Below, piece by piece: positions 33,587 to 43,379 of a stretch of DNA of 64,000 nt. Each line of letters begins with the position of its first letter. The first letter of the stretch is position 1. The notes under the pieces are model-generated. The model was not told the origin of the DNA, did not search any database, and was given only the letters and a program-made list of their open reading frames with translations. The translations under genes were made by a program, and so were the position numbers. Origin of the DNA: Hypholoma sublateritium FD-334 SS-4 (taxonomy: Eukaryota; Basidiomycota; Agaricomycetes; Agaricales; Strophariaceae); contig KN817565.1 of the NCBI GenBank assembly GCA_000827495.1, positions 62,001-126,000 on the forward strand, given 5' to 3'.

Positions 33587-36120
33587 ATGTCTCTCAGGCA
33601 GCCTTACAGTGGCCCTTCCCGAAAATTAGTCCTTGCCTTTGACGTCGGAACCACGTTCAGCGGCATTTCCTACTGGTAAGTCCGCGGCGTCTCTCACGAT
33701 TCCAAATTGATAAAGAAATCTGCCTTTTAAAGTATTTTGGATCCTGGATCCGTTCCCGAGATACGTGGGGTGACAAGGTACTTTTGATTCCCCAGCTTTT
33801 GCCGAATATTAATTTTTTTATAGATTTCCTGCGCAGGAGGACGTCGGCGGCGATTCCAAGATACCCACCATCGTCATATATGACAAACAGGGCCGTTTCG
33901 AAGCGGCTGGCGCCGAAGCCCTAGACCCGCGCTTCGAAGACGACGACGACGATACAAAGTGGGTCAAAGCAGAATGGTACGACATCCCCTAGCGTGCAGT
34001 AGCATACCAGGTTGAAATGCTCTATAAATAGGTTCAAGCTGCACCTGCGGCCAAAGACTAAATCGGCGGCGCATGTCACCGAGGACATTCCGCCCCTGCC
34101 CCAGGGCAAGACCGCGATCGATGTTTTCGCTGATTTTCTGCGCTACCTATTCAAGTGCGCGAGGCTCTACATCGAACAGACTCACGGCAACGGCGTCGAG
34201 CTGTGGCGCGGCCTGCAGCCCAGTGCGGAGTTTGTCCTTACGCACCCAAATGGCTGGGAAGGCGCGCAGCAGAACATGATGCGGAAGGCTGCGATTGTGG
34301 CAGGGCTGATCCCTGACACGGAAGGTGGACGCTCGCGACTGTCCTTTGTCACGGAAGGTGAAGCCAGTTTACATTTCTGCATTCGAAGTGGGTCTACCAG
34401 CGAGGCGACCAAGGTAAGATCATCAGTATTCATCATGCTTGACCCATACTCACGGTATGTACTGCTAGACCGGGAAAGGGATCATAATCGTCGATGCCGG
34501 GGGAGGTACCATTGATATCAGTACCTATAAGCAGACGTGTGCCAGCCCGCAGGCCTTCGAGGAAACCGCGCCCCCCGAATGTATGTGCTGACATCCTTAT
34601 ATGCGCCGTCTCTCAATGCTTCACGATAGGCCATTTCAAGGGGTCCATTTTTGTTACAAACAATGCGCGTCGATTCTTAGAGAGTGAGTTTCTTCGCACA
34701 CCTATAGCTAAATAACGTCTCAATAAACTTGCCGTCAGCCACAATGCAGAATTCGCGATTCTTAGGAGATGTGCCCCATATCACCCGCTGCTTTGATAAG
34801 ACGACGAAGTTGAGGTTCCGCAACGCAGAAGAAAATCAATATATCAAGTTTGGTACATTGAAAGATAGAGACCCAAATCTCAACATTCGATCCGGGCAGC
34901 TCAAACTTCTGGGGTGAGATATCCCCTTTGATTTATTGTCTCTTCCTCATGTATCCTCTGTATATAGTCAAGATGTCGCGTCATTCTTCGAGCCCTCCGT
35001 GCAGTGTGTCGTCAAGTCAGTCACCGATCAGCTAAAGGCCTCGAAAGCCGAGATATCGGTGCGTTATCATCGTCGGGGATCACATCACTGACTCATGGAT
35101 CACTTGTCAACAAAGTCCGTCTTCCTTGTTGGAGGTTTCGCTGCTAGCGAATGGCTTTTTACTCAAATGAAGAAGCAGTTCGGTCAAGTGGGATTGGATG
35201 TCTGTCGGCCCGATAGCCATGTGTGAGTAGCGTGTTCCATACTTGCCCTACTTTGTGAAGTTTGTCTCAAAAAATTCATGTTCCCAGCAATAAGGCTGTA
35301 GCGGATGGCGCCATATCGTTCCATGTCGACCATTTTGTTAACGCCAGAGTCTCTAAGTTTGCCTATGGCACCAATGTTAGAACGGTATACGACCCCGAAA
35401 ATCCTGAGCATCTTGCTCGGAGTGGTCGGTGTTCCCGAGATCTCTCAGGAGCTCTCATGATCGGGGGCCTTTTTGACGTTATCTTACCCAGAGTAAGTCT
35501 AAACACATTAATACTCAGGCCAAAGCTTATTATCCTCCCCTTGACCAGGATACAACCGTGACTGAAACGCACGAGTTCAGAGAGTCATACTATCAACTGG
35601 GCTCTGACCCGAGCGAACTGAACATTATAAGCAGTCCAATTGTCTGCTACCGAGGTAAAACAGAGATGAAGACCAGCAGTGCACAATACTTCGTCGACAA
35701 AGAGCCTAGTAAGAAAGAATCATATACTCGTTTCGTACTGGATTTTGTTCATCCTCAATGTTTTCCCCGTTAGATATGTATTCTTTGCTGTGCCATGTGC
35801 ATGCTGATCTCTCCCGCGTGCCCAAGCTGCCTCGCATGTCGACCCTTTCGAGGTCGAAATATTACGCCGCCAATTTTGACGTTGTATTATCCCTCGGTCT
35901 GACAGAGCTGAAGGCCCATATCTGCTGGCAAGAGAACGTGCGTTTATATACGTATGATGATGATGCTGTATGACTGACCTATTTCGGTCATTTATTATAG
36001 GGCTCCGAGAAAAGGTACGACTGTTTTAATAATGTCAATTGATGTGTTTAATTGACTGATAAATCCTTCAGGAGTCCCGCGGAACTGGTGTATGATCCAG
36101 ACATTGTTCGCGAAGACTAG
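33587..36120 (+). CDS. Hsp70-like (HSPA12-type) ATPase G
   Basis: Best-resolved family member: 14 exons at 33587-33675, 33733-33777, 33824-33976, 34032-34413, 34469-34580, 34630-34683, 34739-34913, 34968-35058, 35116-35222, 35288-35492, 35549-35708, 35774-35937, 36001-36014 and 36072-36120, totalling 1800 bases (599 residues). Motifs: AFDVGTTFSG (phosphate 1), IIVDAGGGTIDIS (phosphate 2), FLVGGFAASEWL (adenosine), LTHPNGWEG, FVTEGEASLHF, VCYRG and LGLTELKAHICW. Exon 13 is the 14-nt micro-exon (GSEKR). The tail is ELVYDPDIVRED. A run of five Asp codons sits in exon 3. There is no recognisable canonical Hsp70 substrate-binding domain or C-terminal EEVD. It is divergent from coiled-coil copy 2. 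Family role in ATP-dependent regulation is inferred. Confidence 0.92.
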
Positions 36121-36716
36121 TTGGCACAACGTTTCGGCCCTCTGGACAGGTGCCTGTATTTACCTTCCACGATCCTTCCCTTCGATCTATTAAAACTCTC
36201 AGCGCCCTTAAAATCTCCGTGTCCTATTGCCCCGCCTCGTTCTTCCATATCACTTTGCACTCTATAATATGTAGCCTCTAGTACTTATAATGCTCCTTCG
36301 TGATGGACATTCTTATGTGTCTAAATAATCTGACAAGATTTCAGACAAATCATGACAAAGGCAAATACAGATGAGGATTTATCCGATAGACACCCAGACT
36401 GGACCCGGCTAGACTCCGTTGGTCACGTCGAAATATATAGCCCGGAAATGGTGTCAATAACTGCTGCACGCAGTTCCCAAGCGGTATGTATGCACGTATG
36501 TTTGTTAACTGTGATAGCTGAAGCAAAAACATCCCGAAGTTACAGCAAAACTTGTCCAGCATTTACCCCAGGCTGTCGCATTTGTACCAAGTACCAGTGA
36601 AGCGAATTAAGTCTATGGTCATCAGTGGTCATCCAACGTAATATACCTACTCCGTGTCATAAATTGTCCGTTCTAATAACCATCTCTAGAGCAATTGTAA
36701 ATGTACCCTAAGACTT
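36121..36716. other. Spacer without a supported gene
   Basis: 3' regions of Hsp70-like G (plus) and the small secreted protein (minus), which converge here. One 82-codon ORF (36352-36600) has no recognisable features. Confidence 0.35.
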
Positions 36717-37205
36717 TCAAGCAGACTCGGTAGTGTGAACGCGGCGTTTCTTCAAGTAAGCCTTCTCCGAAACTCCGGCAGGGATCCCTCGAAGAACAGG
36801 AGGACGGGAAGGAAGTGGATTCCGAGCCACCTTATGGCCTCGTCGCTGCGGACTGGTGGTCGTGACGGCGGATGAGGGGCAAAAGCCAGCATCATTATCT
36901 GTGACTAAATGACCGTTGGTCTACGCAAAGCTCTGCAGTCAGCATGTGGGAGAGCGCCATAATTATGAATAACGTACAGCGGAGTACGTGCAGAAAAAGT
37001 CATCCTGGTTCTCCCCGGGGACGGCGGGGTAGGAGCAAAATATAGGATCAGAGGCCAAGTTGGTGTTTGCGAGGGAGAAGCCTGCTTCGTCCGCGCCTGG
37101 GCAGAAGTACGTTGTAGTAGGTACCGCTGAAGGCCCAGGGTCGGCAAAAACGAGAGACTGCGTCCCCAGGAGAGAAAGTGTAACGAGAGTGAGGAGTCTG
37201 AACAT
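36717..37205 (-). CDS. Small secreted cysteine-containing protein
   Basis: Two exons (37205-36978 and 36920-36717) joined over a 57-base intron give 143 residues. The N-terminus MFRLLTLVTLSLLGTQSLVFA is a clear signal peptide with likely cleavage after VFA. The mature protein has Cys in YFCPGADEAGF, FCSYPAVPG, FFCTYSA and, after splicing, AGFCPSSA: four cysteines in a Pro/Asp-rich stretch of about 70 residues. A basic, Arg/Lys-rich tail (SPQRRGHK ... LKKRRVH) follows. The acceptor at 36920 is chosen because it restores TYSATNGHLVTDNDAGFCP. Size and layout fit the small secreted proteins of plant-associated basidiomycetes. No enzyme domain is visible and the function is unknown. Confidence 0.75.
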
Positions 37206-37915
37206 TGTTAAGTGAGCGTGGTCGTTAGAGAAAGGAGGGGCGCGATGAGGAACTTGGAAGCGATACCTCTACTCAATTTTGATACTTTTTGGTCTCAGGG
37301 CCATCAAATTTTATCCTCGCCACTGTCAAATTTGACGCAAGGGGCACTGGCGCGGTATGTATGCATCTTGACGACTCGTCCCTCGTCGCAGAATTACTAA
37401 TGCTCTATTGTCGCGATACAGAGAAAACCGTGCAATCTGACTTAGCTACGTATTTCGAGGTTAATTTTCTGATCGAACTCTGAATATCTTCGCAGGGCTA
37501 GCAATTCCAAGCAGACTCAGGCTCGGAAGACGATCGATGAGGACGAGGTTTATTTATAGACACCCGAGACGCGGCCAGACGCGCCCGTCACATTCATAAA
37601 CATCAGCTCAGAACTTATTTGATAGTGGTACCAACTGCAACCTTTATCCCCTTCGGGGTGACATTCGAAACAAATTGGAATGATAAAGAGAGCATTGGCA
37701 TAGATTCAAGGCATGGCCCTTGCGCAGGAATGACACGCAGATGACACGCTTCTCCGGACCGTTAAGTCTATAGCATTCACTGTTAATTTTTTTTTGCAAG
37801 TACATATGTAGGGTTGATGTAGGGATATAATTTCAATCCTCGACTGACTCCTACTGACTCCCTCTTCGGACTCCTTGAGACGAAATTGCCGGCAAGTTGC
37901 CGGGTGAAGTTCCAA
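37206..37915. other. Spacer without a supported gene
   Basis: Region between the secreted-protein gene and the left inverted repeat of the 37.9-47.6 kb element. No family motifs in any frame. Contains a short T-run near 37787. Confidence 0.35.
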
Positions 37916-37955
37916 TCCACAGGCATGACCAGGCGTGACCTGCGACCTGCGACCT
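37916..37955 (+). repeat. Left inverted terminal repeat candidate
   Basis: TCCACAGGCATGACC followed by AGGCG and ACCTGCGACCTGCGACCT. The first 15 bases are an exact inverted match to 47561-47575. Confidence 0.6.
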
Positions 37956-38334
37956 GGTGCCGTCGGCTGATCTCCCTTCCCAGGCAAACAACAGCACATA
38001 CCATCTTATCATAATCTTAATTAGTCCTCGCGCGCGCGCGCGTCGCGTCTTAGCGCCCTTCATTATGCTAAGCGCTCTGCTGTATCACTGTCGTCTGGCT
38101 CTACTATTCCTTGTATAAATGAATAAAAAACTGTTATACACTCCTTAATAGCACCAGAACAGCATCTCATTCAATATGGCAACCCACCAGTGCAGTAGCC
38201 AGTTCCACTGAATATTTCTTGCTCTGGAACATCTTTTCACNGTCGGAAATAATTCAATTTAGANAATANTAATTTGGAGTCCTGGCTCCTTCGTCCCAAA
38301 GTTGGCTCACTCCTTCCTACCAGCCACGTCTGAA

Positions 38335-41133
38335 ATGTCCGAGCCCATTATCATTGCACTTCCAGCATCTAATCCTCGTCCTCTCGGTCAGGTGCAGTGC
38401 ACTACCTGTGGGTCCAACTCCAACTCNGCACCCCAGCTATGTTTGTCCACGTCTGGAGATGACGTTAGAAATTTTCACCGCTGGTTCCAGAAGGTCAGCC
38501 AGGCTTCCTATACAAGATTTCTCTGACCCTGGTCCCTTACCTGTTATTAAATTGCTAGTGTCTTAATCGAAGCTTTCTTGGAGGCCTTTGCCCTGGTTTT
38601 TTATGGCATGGATCCCCAACATCCATTGACAGCATTGCGCCGGAGGTTCAAATGTATCTTGCTTATAGAAGAAGCCTCGAAGACATCCCTTCCACCGAGA
38701 CCATTCCCTGCCAGGCTCCAAATTGCCAAACTGCTTCAAACACTCCNAGGGCAGCCAACCGTCAATGTCAGCGCTACACAGTCTGTTGCTCTCAGTGTTG
38801 TCGCAATCNAGGAGGATGCAAGGCACATAAAAATAGAGGAGGAGTGGGAGTAGCCGAAGCAATATCTTCTACACAGGTGCNCATTCATTTCAAAATAAAT
38901 TAACATCCATATAGAGTTCTGACCCATTTTAAAATTAGCAGGGTGTCGCCCTGCAGTCCGAGTTCAATTCAGCCGAGAATATTTCAACACCTACTCCGAC
39001 TCCTCTCATTACTTCCCAGCCTCGTACCTCATATGCACGACCCCTCAATGAAGTCTATGGAAATGCCTACCAGCTAGCTCAANACGAGAAGGAAAAAAGG
39101 GTAGCAAATTTACTCCTTCGTCAGCAGGCTCTGGAACAGGCCAACAACACTGTTCAAATTATTTTCTGGGCAAATGTGAGGCTTTTGGACNGTATATATT
39201 CACACTGATGTTGACTGAAATNGGTGGTTCTCCATAGAAAAGGGATGGACCAGTCAGATGCAATCTAGTCACTGAACAGCCGGGGTTTTTCTACCCAATC
39301 CACCATGATTTCCTGATGGATGCTTTACATGGAACAAAGTACATATCCTTTCTCTCAGTCTCAATGGCGTCCTGGAAGTGGGTTATTCAAGGAGTTGGTG
39401 TCCCTATTCCTATCAAAAAAGGCGATTCTATTCTTTTACATGATGCAGCTTTCACCGAGGCTGACTGCCTGACTATTGACTCGGAGGTGCAGCTTTATTT
39501 GGACGAGTCTAGCCTATTTGGGGCATCCAACCGAGTCGCCCAAGCACCTCCTTCGCCAACCACCATATCCCCCTCTGCCGCCNCAGCCACCTCTCTTGCT
39601 TCCTCCTCTCCAATTCAACATCCGTTGTCGAGACCTGTTCGACCACTTCCCTTTCCTCTGACATATGTCTCAGACATGGTTGCCGGCCTTAAAGGCCTCA
39701 TGTTGATTCGTGGCAAGGAAAAATTGGAGGCAGCATTCCGAGAAGCCTTTCCCCAATGCAATTACGGGGAAACTTCTGTCAAAACAGCGAAGAATATTCT
39801 TTGGAGGGCTCTTCAAATGGCAGGTGGCGATACATCTGGCCTCGTTTTGAGGTACATAGGCTACGGGCACTCTCAGCAAGGCTTATGGAAGTCCTTCAAA
39901 AACGATGTCAATGGTATGATTTATTTCAAATGCTGTCTGGTTGCTCAATGCTCCCTATCTAATACTCTTTTGTGAATAGGGATTAATCCATCTACCCAAT
40001 CCAAACTAGTCATCACCGATGAGATGAAAAACGCACTGCTTGCTTTGGATTCAACAGGCTTCAGAAGTCCAAGTCCCTCTATCTCTCTATCCTCCACTGG
40101 TCATGCTCCCACTCCGGATATCTGTGGTAGCCTATCTATGGGGGCATCCAAAGAGGATGAAATAGACGAAGATGATTACGATCTACTTCCTGGGCTTACT
40201 GTTCAGCAGTTTGAGCTTCAAAATGGCCAAATGCAGACTACGGGTAACGCTGGCGATGTACAATGCCAGGGTCTCTTACGATTAAAGCCCATTGCACATG
40301 GTCATCGCCACGAGGTTTACATGGTAAGTAATACATTTATGTCTTCCAAAAAATTGATTCGATGATTATCTTTGTAGATGATCTGCCAGAACCCTGGTCC
40401 TGACATTGAAGACGAAACNTACGCCTTGAAGAAAATTGATTGGCCAGCATCTTGGTTCAACGATCCCAGNGATTACGAAATTGGTATCTGGCACGAAGGT
40501 AGCCGCTTCATGCAATGTTTTAATGACAGCAAAGCGTTCAAGACTGCAGGTGCTAGGCGTGGGATCAGCTTTCCTTGCAGTACGTCCTCAGATCGTCCTT
40601 CTTGTAGCTTCAATCTGACCCTGAGTTTCTCACAGCCTTTGAAGTACTGAAACCAGCCTACATAAGCACCGACCATCCTCATTGGCAGTCTGTTGTGGCC
40701 CAAAGGATGTCTCATGGAAAGGTTTTCACAATGGNGTCCTTACCAACTGCCCCCTTGGAGATGCTCCATGCATTCAGCCATTTTTCTTACTCGCGCAGTG
40801 GGGGAAAGGCCGTAGTGGTTGACTTTCAAGGTAAAGTGTTATGGCTTGCTCTCGTTAATTAGTGACTCAGAGCACTGACAANTGCATTGTAGGCCATACA
40901 AAGCTCGGCGGCTCTTTGGCAATCTTTGATTGCATAACTCACTCTGTCAACATGTAAGCCGTGCATTTACTATATTCTAACTCTTGTTGCATGTTCCTAA
41001 AATCCATGGCAGAGACGAAGAGATAGTCAAACCTGTTTTCATGGACGATCTCGACCAGCTGGGCATCAATCACTTCAAGGCCTCCCACAGGTGCAATGAT
41101 ATGTGCGCTGCATTTGGCTTGACTGCCCTCTGA
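38335..41133 (+). CDS. Alpha-kinase domain protein with Cys-rich N-terminus
   Basis: Atypical protein kinase of the alpha-kinase (eEF2K/myosin heavy chain kinase) fold, recognised from its C-terminal half. After splicing this includes LEMLHAFSHFSYSRSGGKA, VVVDFQGHTKLGGS (nucleotide/metal region), and the terminal INHFKASHRCNDMCAAFGL, matching the family FFxxHxCNxxCxxLGL zinc motif. The N-terminal part has a cysteine cluster (CTTCGSNS; CQAPNC ... CQRYTVCCSQCCRN ... GGCKAHKN) that may bind zinc. A middle region with Ser/Pro runs links the two. Start taken at ATG 38335, stop 41133, at least eight exons. Several codons contain N, so some residues are undefined, but no certain stop interrupts the frame. 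It lies inside the inverted-repeat-bounded element and may be cargo. Confidence 0.72.
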
Positions 41134-41759
41134 TCAAAAGACATTTTATAAGTCACATTTCTTTTTATTCAAGTATGATACGTATTTAAAAAAACCCCAT
41201 AAAACAGTAGCAATTGTTTGTGTACAATGACATCCATTTGCTATAAACCCAGTGACTCCAGATGTTCTCCATGTGTGTCGCAGTCGCCGTCTTCTGGAAG
41301 CACCTCCCTGGCATATGTGGCGCAAACGATGAATGTCCTCGACAGACCGACGAGCCGCGGGCTCATGTTCACGGACATTCATCCACCGGATCTTCAAGGT
41401 CCCTGCCGGAGTCGCTCGAAAGAAATCGTGGTTGTCGGTCGCGCGGGAAGCGTGGAGGTGGACATTCTGTTGTCCGCGCGGAGTCGTCGCTCGAAATCGC
41501 GGTTGTCGGTCATGCTGGAGGCGTGGAGGTGGACATCCTGTCGTCCGCGCGGAGTCGGCAGGCCGAGAGCTGCATGTCGTGGGCCGCCGACGGAATGAAC
41601 GAACGAGAGGGCGAGGAACAATGGCACGCCGCAGAGAGTGCCTCTGTGGTACGTCGCTCTCTCCTCTATCCCTCGCCGCCATTTTCTGATCCATTGCCAG
41701 CTTCGAATCGCTTCGCCATGACGGCGGCGGGCGTCCAGCGTCGATGGGTGTCCCGCTGT

Positions 41760-42078
41760 TAGGGAATAGCAGGGGTCAGACCAACCCCCACGGGTCACGG
41801 GTACGGGTGTCCATGGGTATGGGTGCGGGTCACTGTTGAGTGACCCGTGGCGTTTCAAACGAGCCCAAAAACAGCCCAAACGGTCAAGTATTGGCCGAGC
41901 TACACATTAAATGGTAAGATACATTGTTTAGAAGTAATTTGGCTGTATCTCAGTCAAATCTTGGCCGTTTTGGCTGATTTTTTGTGGGTCAACCCGCACG
42001 GGTCATGGGTAAGGGTGCCCACGGGTATGGGTGCGGGTCAGGGCCAATTTACCCACGGGTGACCCGTGCTATTCCCTA
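41760..42078. mobile_element. hAT-like MITE with 8-bp target-site duplication
   Basis: A 319-base non-coding insertion beginning TAGGGAATAGCAGGGGTCA and ending TGACCCGTGCTATTCCCTA, so the 12 terminal bases are perfect inverted repeats. It is flanked on both sides by CCCGCTGT (41752-41759 and 42079-42086). An 8-bp duplication and TAGGG ends fit the hAT superfamily. Inside, GGGTCAC/GGGTATGGGTGCGGGTCA words are duplicated near both ends. A related sequence near 42200 (GGGTGTCCCACTGTTG) resembles the empty site, supporting insertion. It has no coding capacity, so it would need a transposase in trans. Confidence 0.85.
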
Positions 42079-42370
42079 CCCGCTGTTGGCGGCTGGCGCA
42101 GTGCTTCGCCACGACGGCGGTCCACGACGGCGGCGGGCGTCCACGACGGCGAATCGCTGTGCCACGACGGCTGTCCACGACGGCGGCGGGCGTCCAGCGT
42201 CGATGGGTGTCCCACTGTTGAATGTACGCGGGGCGGCTGGCACAGTGGCGCTGCCATCGTGGCGTTGGGTCTGAGCGAGGCCTCGGCTGAATTCCGTCCA
42301 TGCAGCGTCGCGCGGCAGTGCAAACTCCGTGCTCTGGTCCGCTTGCTTAGACTGCGCCCGGCGTGCCAAA

Positions 42371-42586
42371 CCTACGTGCGGCTCGGGCGTTCCGACGGCG
42401 CTTCGACGGTGTTTCTGCTCTTGGACGCTCGACGAGGTAGCCAGTCAGAAGAATGGAAGAGAGCTCGAGGACGATGGGAAGAAAGCTGGGATGTGACGGT
42501 GAGAAGTGTAAACAAGGGCACATGACCCCGGTAATAACATGCTTTTTTTGAACAGGACACTGTTACCTATGCCCGTTACTCACTCG
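42371..42586 (+). repeat. 216-base direct repeat, copy 1
   Basis: Begins CCTACGTGCGGCTCGGGCG and ends GTTACTCACTCG. It is nearly identical to 42870-43085 with only a handful of substitutions. Confidence 0.9.
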
Positions 42587-42869
42587 NATTTTTTATGATG
42601 GCAAGTCGGCACAGCACAGGCATGGCTGCTTTTTTCAAACTCAGCTACATGCCAGCTGGTGCCGGAAAACATGCTGGGCAACTGCCCAAAATATCAGGTC
42701 ATCTGAGGCCCCAGTGTAAGTACTTGGTGCTGGAAACTGCTCTTGGGCAACTGCCCAAGAGCTTGGGCAACTGCCCAAGAGCTTGGGCAGTTGCCCCTGT
42801 GGATGCATGGGACTACTTGGGCAACTGCCCATGTATCATACATGAAACTAGCAGCATAGGTTGGCCACA
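42587..42869. repeat. Stretch with repeated GGGCAACTGCCC hairpins
   Basis: Between the two 216-base copies, near-palindromes of the form TTGGGCAACTGCCCAAGAGC recur about five times (42670-42830). Each could fold as a short stem. No coding capacity recognised. Confidence 0.8.
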
Positions 42870-43085
42870 CCTATGTGCGGCTCGGGCGTTCCGATGGCGC
42901 TTCGACGGTGTTTCTGCTCTTGGATGCTCGACGAGGTAGCCAGTCAGAATTAGGGAAGAGAGCTCGAGGACGATGGGAAGAAAGCTGGGATGTGATGGTG
43001 AGAAGTGTAAACAAGGGCACATGACCCCGGTAATAACATGCTTTTTTTGAACAGGACACTGTTACCTATGTCCGTTACTCACTCG
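42870..43085 (+). repeat. 216-base direct repeat, copy 2
   Basis: Second copy of the repeat at 42371-42586, same orientation, separated from it by 283 bases. It does not start TG or end CA, so it is not an obvious LTR. Confidence 0.9.
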
Positions 43086-43379
43086 CCGCGCATCTACGCC
43101 AGTTTTCTCGCCTAGGTCTGTGCTTTTTTTTTTTTTTTTTTACAAAGTCCTTTGGCGGCGTGGACGCACTGCCATCATGCTGCTTGGAGCCTCTGCACTT
43201 TGTCAGGCATGTGAGACACCAAGCAGCGTGATAGCAGCACGTCCTCGTAATCCGTTCTCTGTATCTCGCCGTATCCCACTGTTCTGACACATTTTCTTTA
43301 TTCAGTGCCTGGCATGCCTCAACAAAGCTGAATGGTGAGCAAAAAAACGCGTCTTCCCCGCGTGTTGAAGCAGTGATTA

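Larger units (their letters stand above)
41134..43379. repeat. GC-rich repeat block inside the composite element
   Basis: No gene is supported although ORFs are long because of the base composition. The block is made of GACGGCGGCGGGCGTCCA-type units (41720-41755, 42115-42200), a nested MITE (41760-42078), a 216-base direct duplication (42371-42586 and 42870-43085) and a hairpin-repeat stretch between its copies. A T-run lies at about 43125-43141. Confidence 0.7.

Noticed and set aside
38020..38048. CG dinucleotide run as a regulatory feature
   Set aside because: A simple microsatellite just inside the left inverted repeat; no further evidence.
41146..42525. Long overlapping ORFs on both strands
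   Set aside because: They arise from GC-rich repeat units lacking stops; no protein motif, and a MITE runs through them.
42371..43085. Miniature LTR retrotransposon
   Set aside because: The repeats do not begin TG or end CA, and no primer-binding or polypurine tract was seen.
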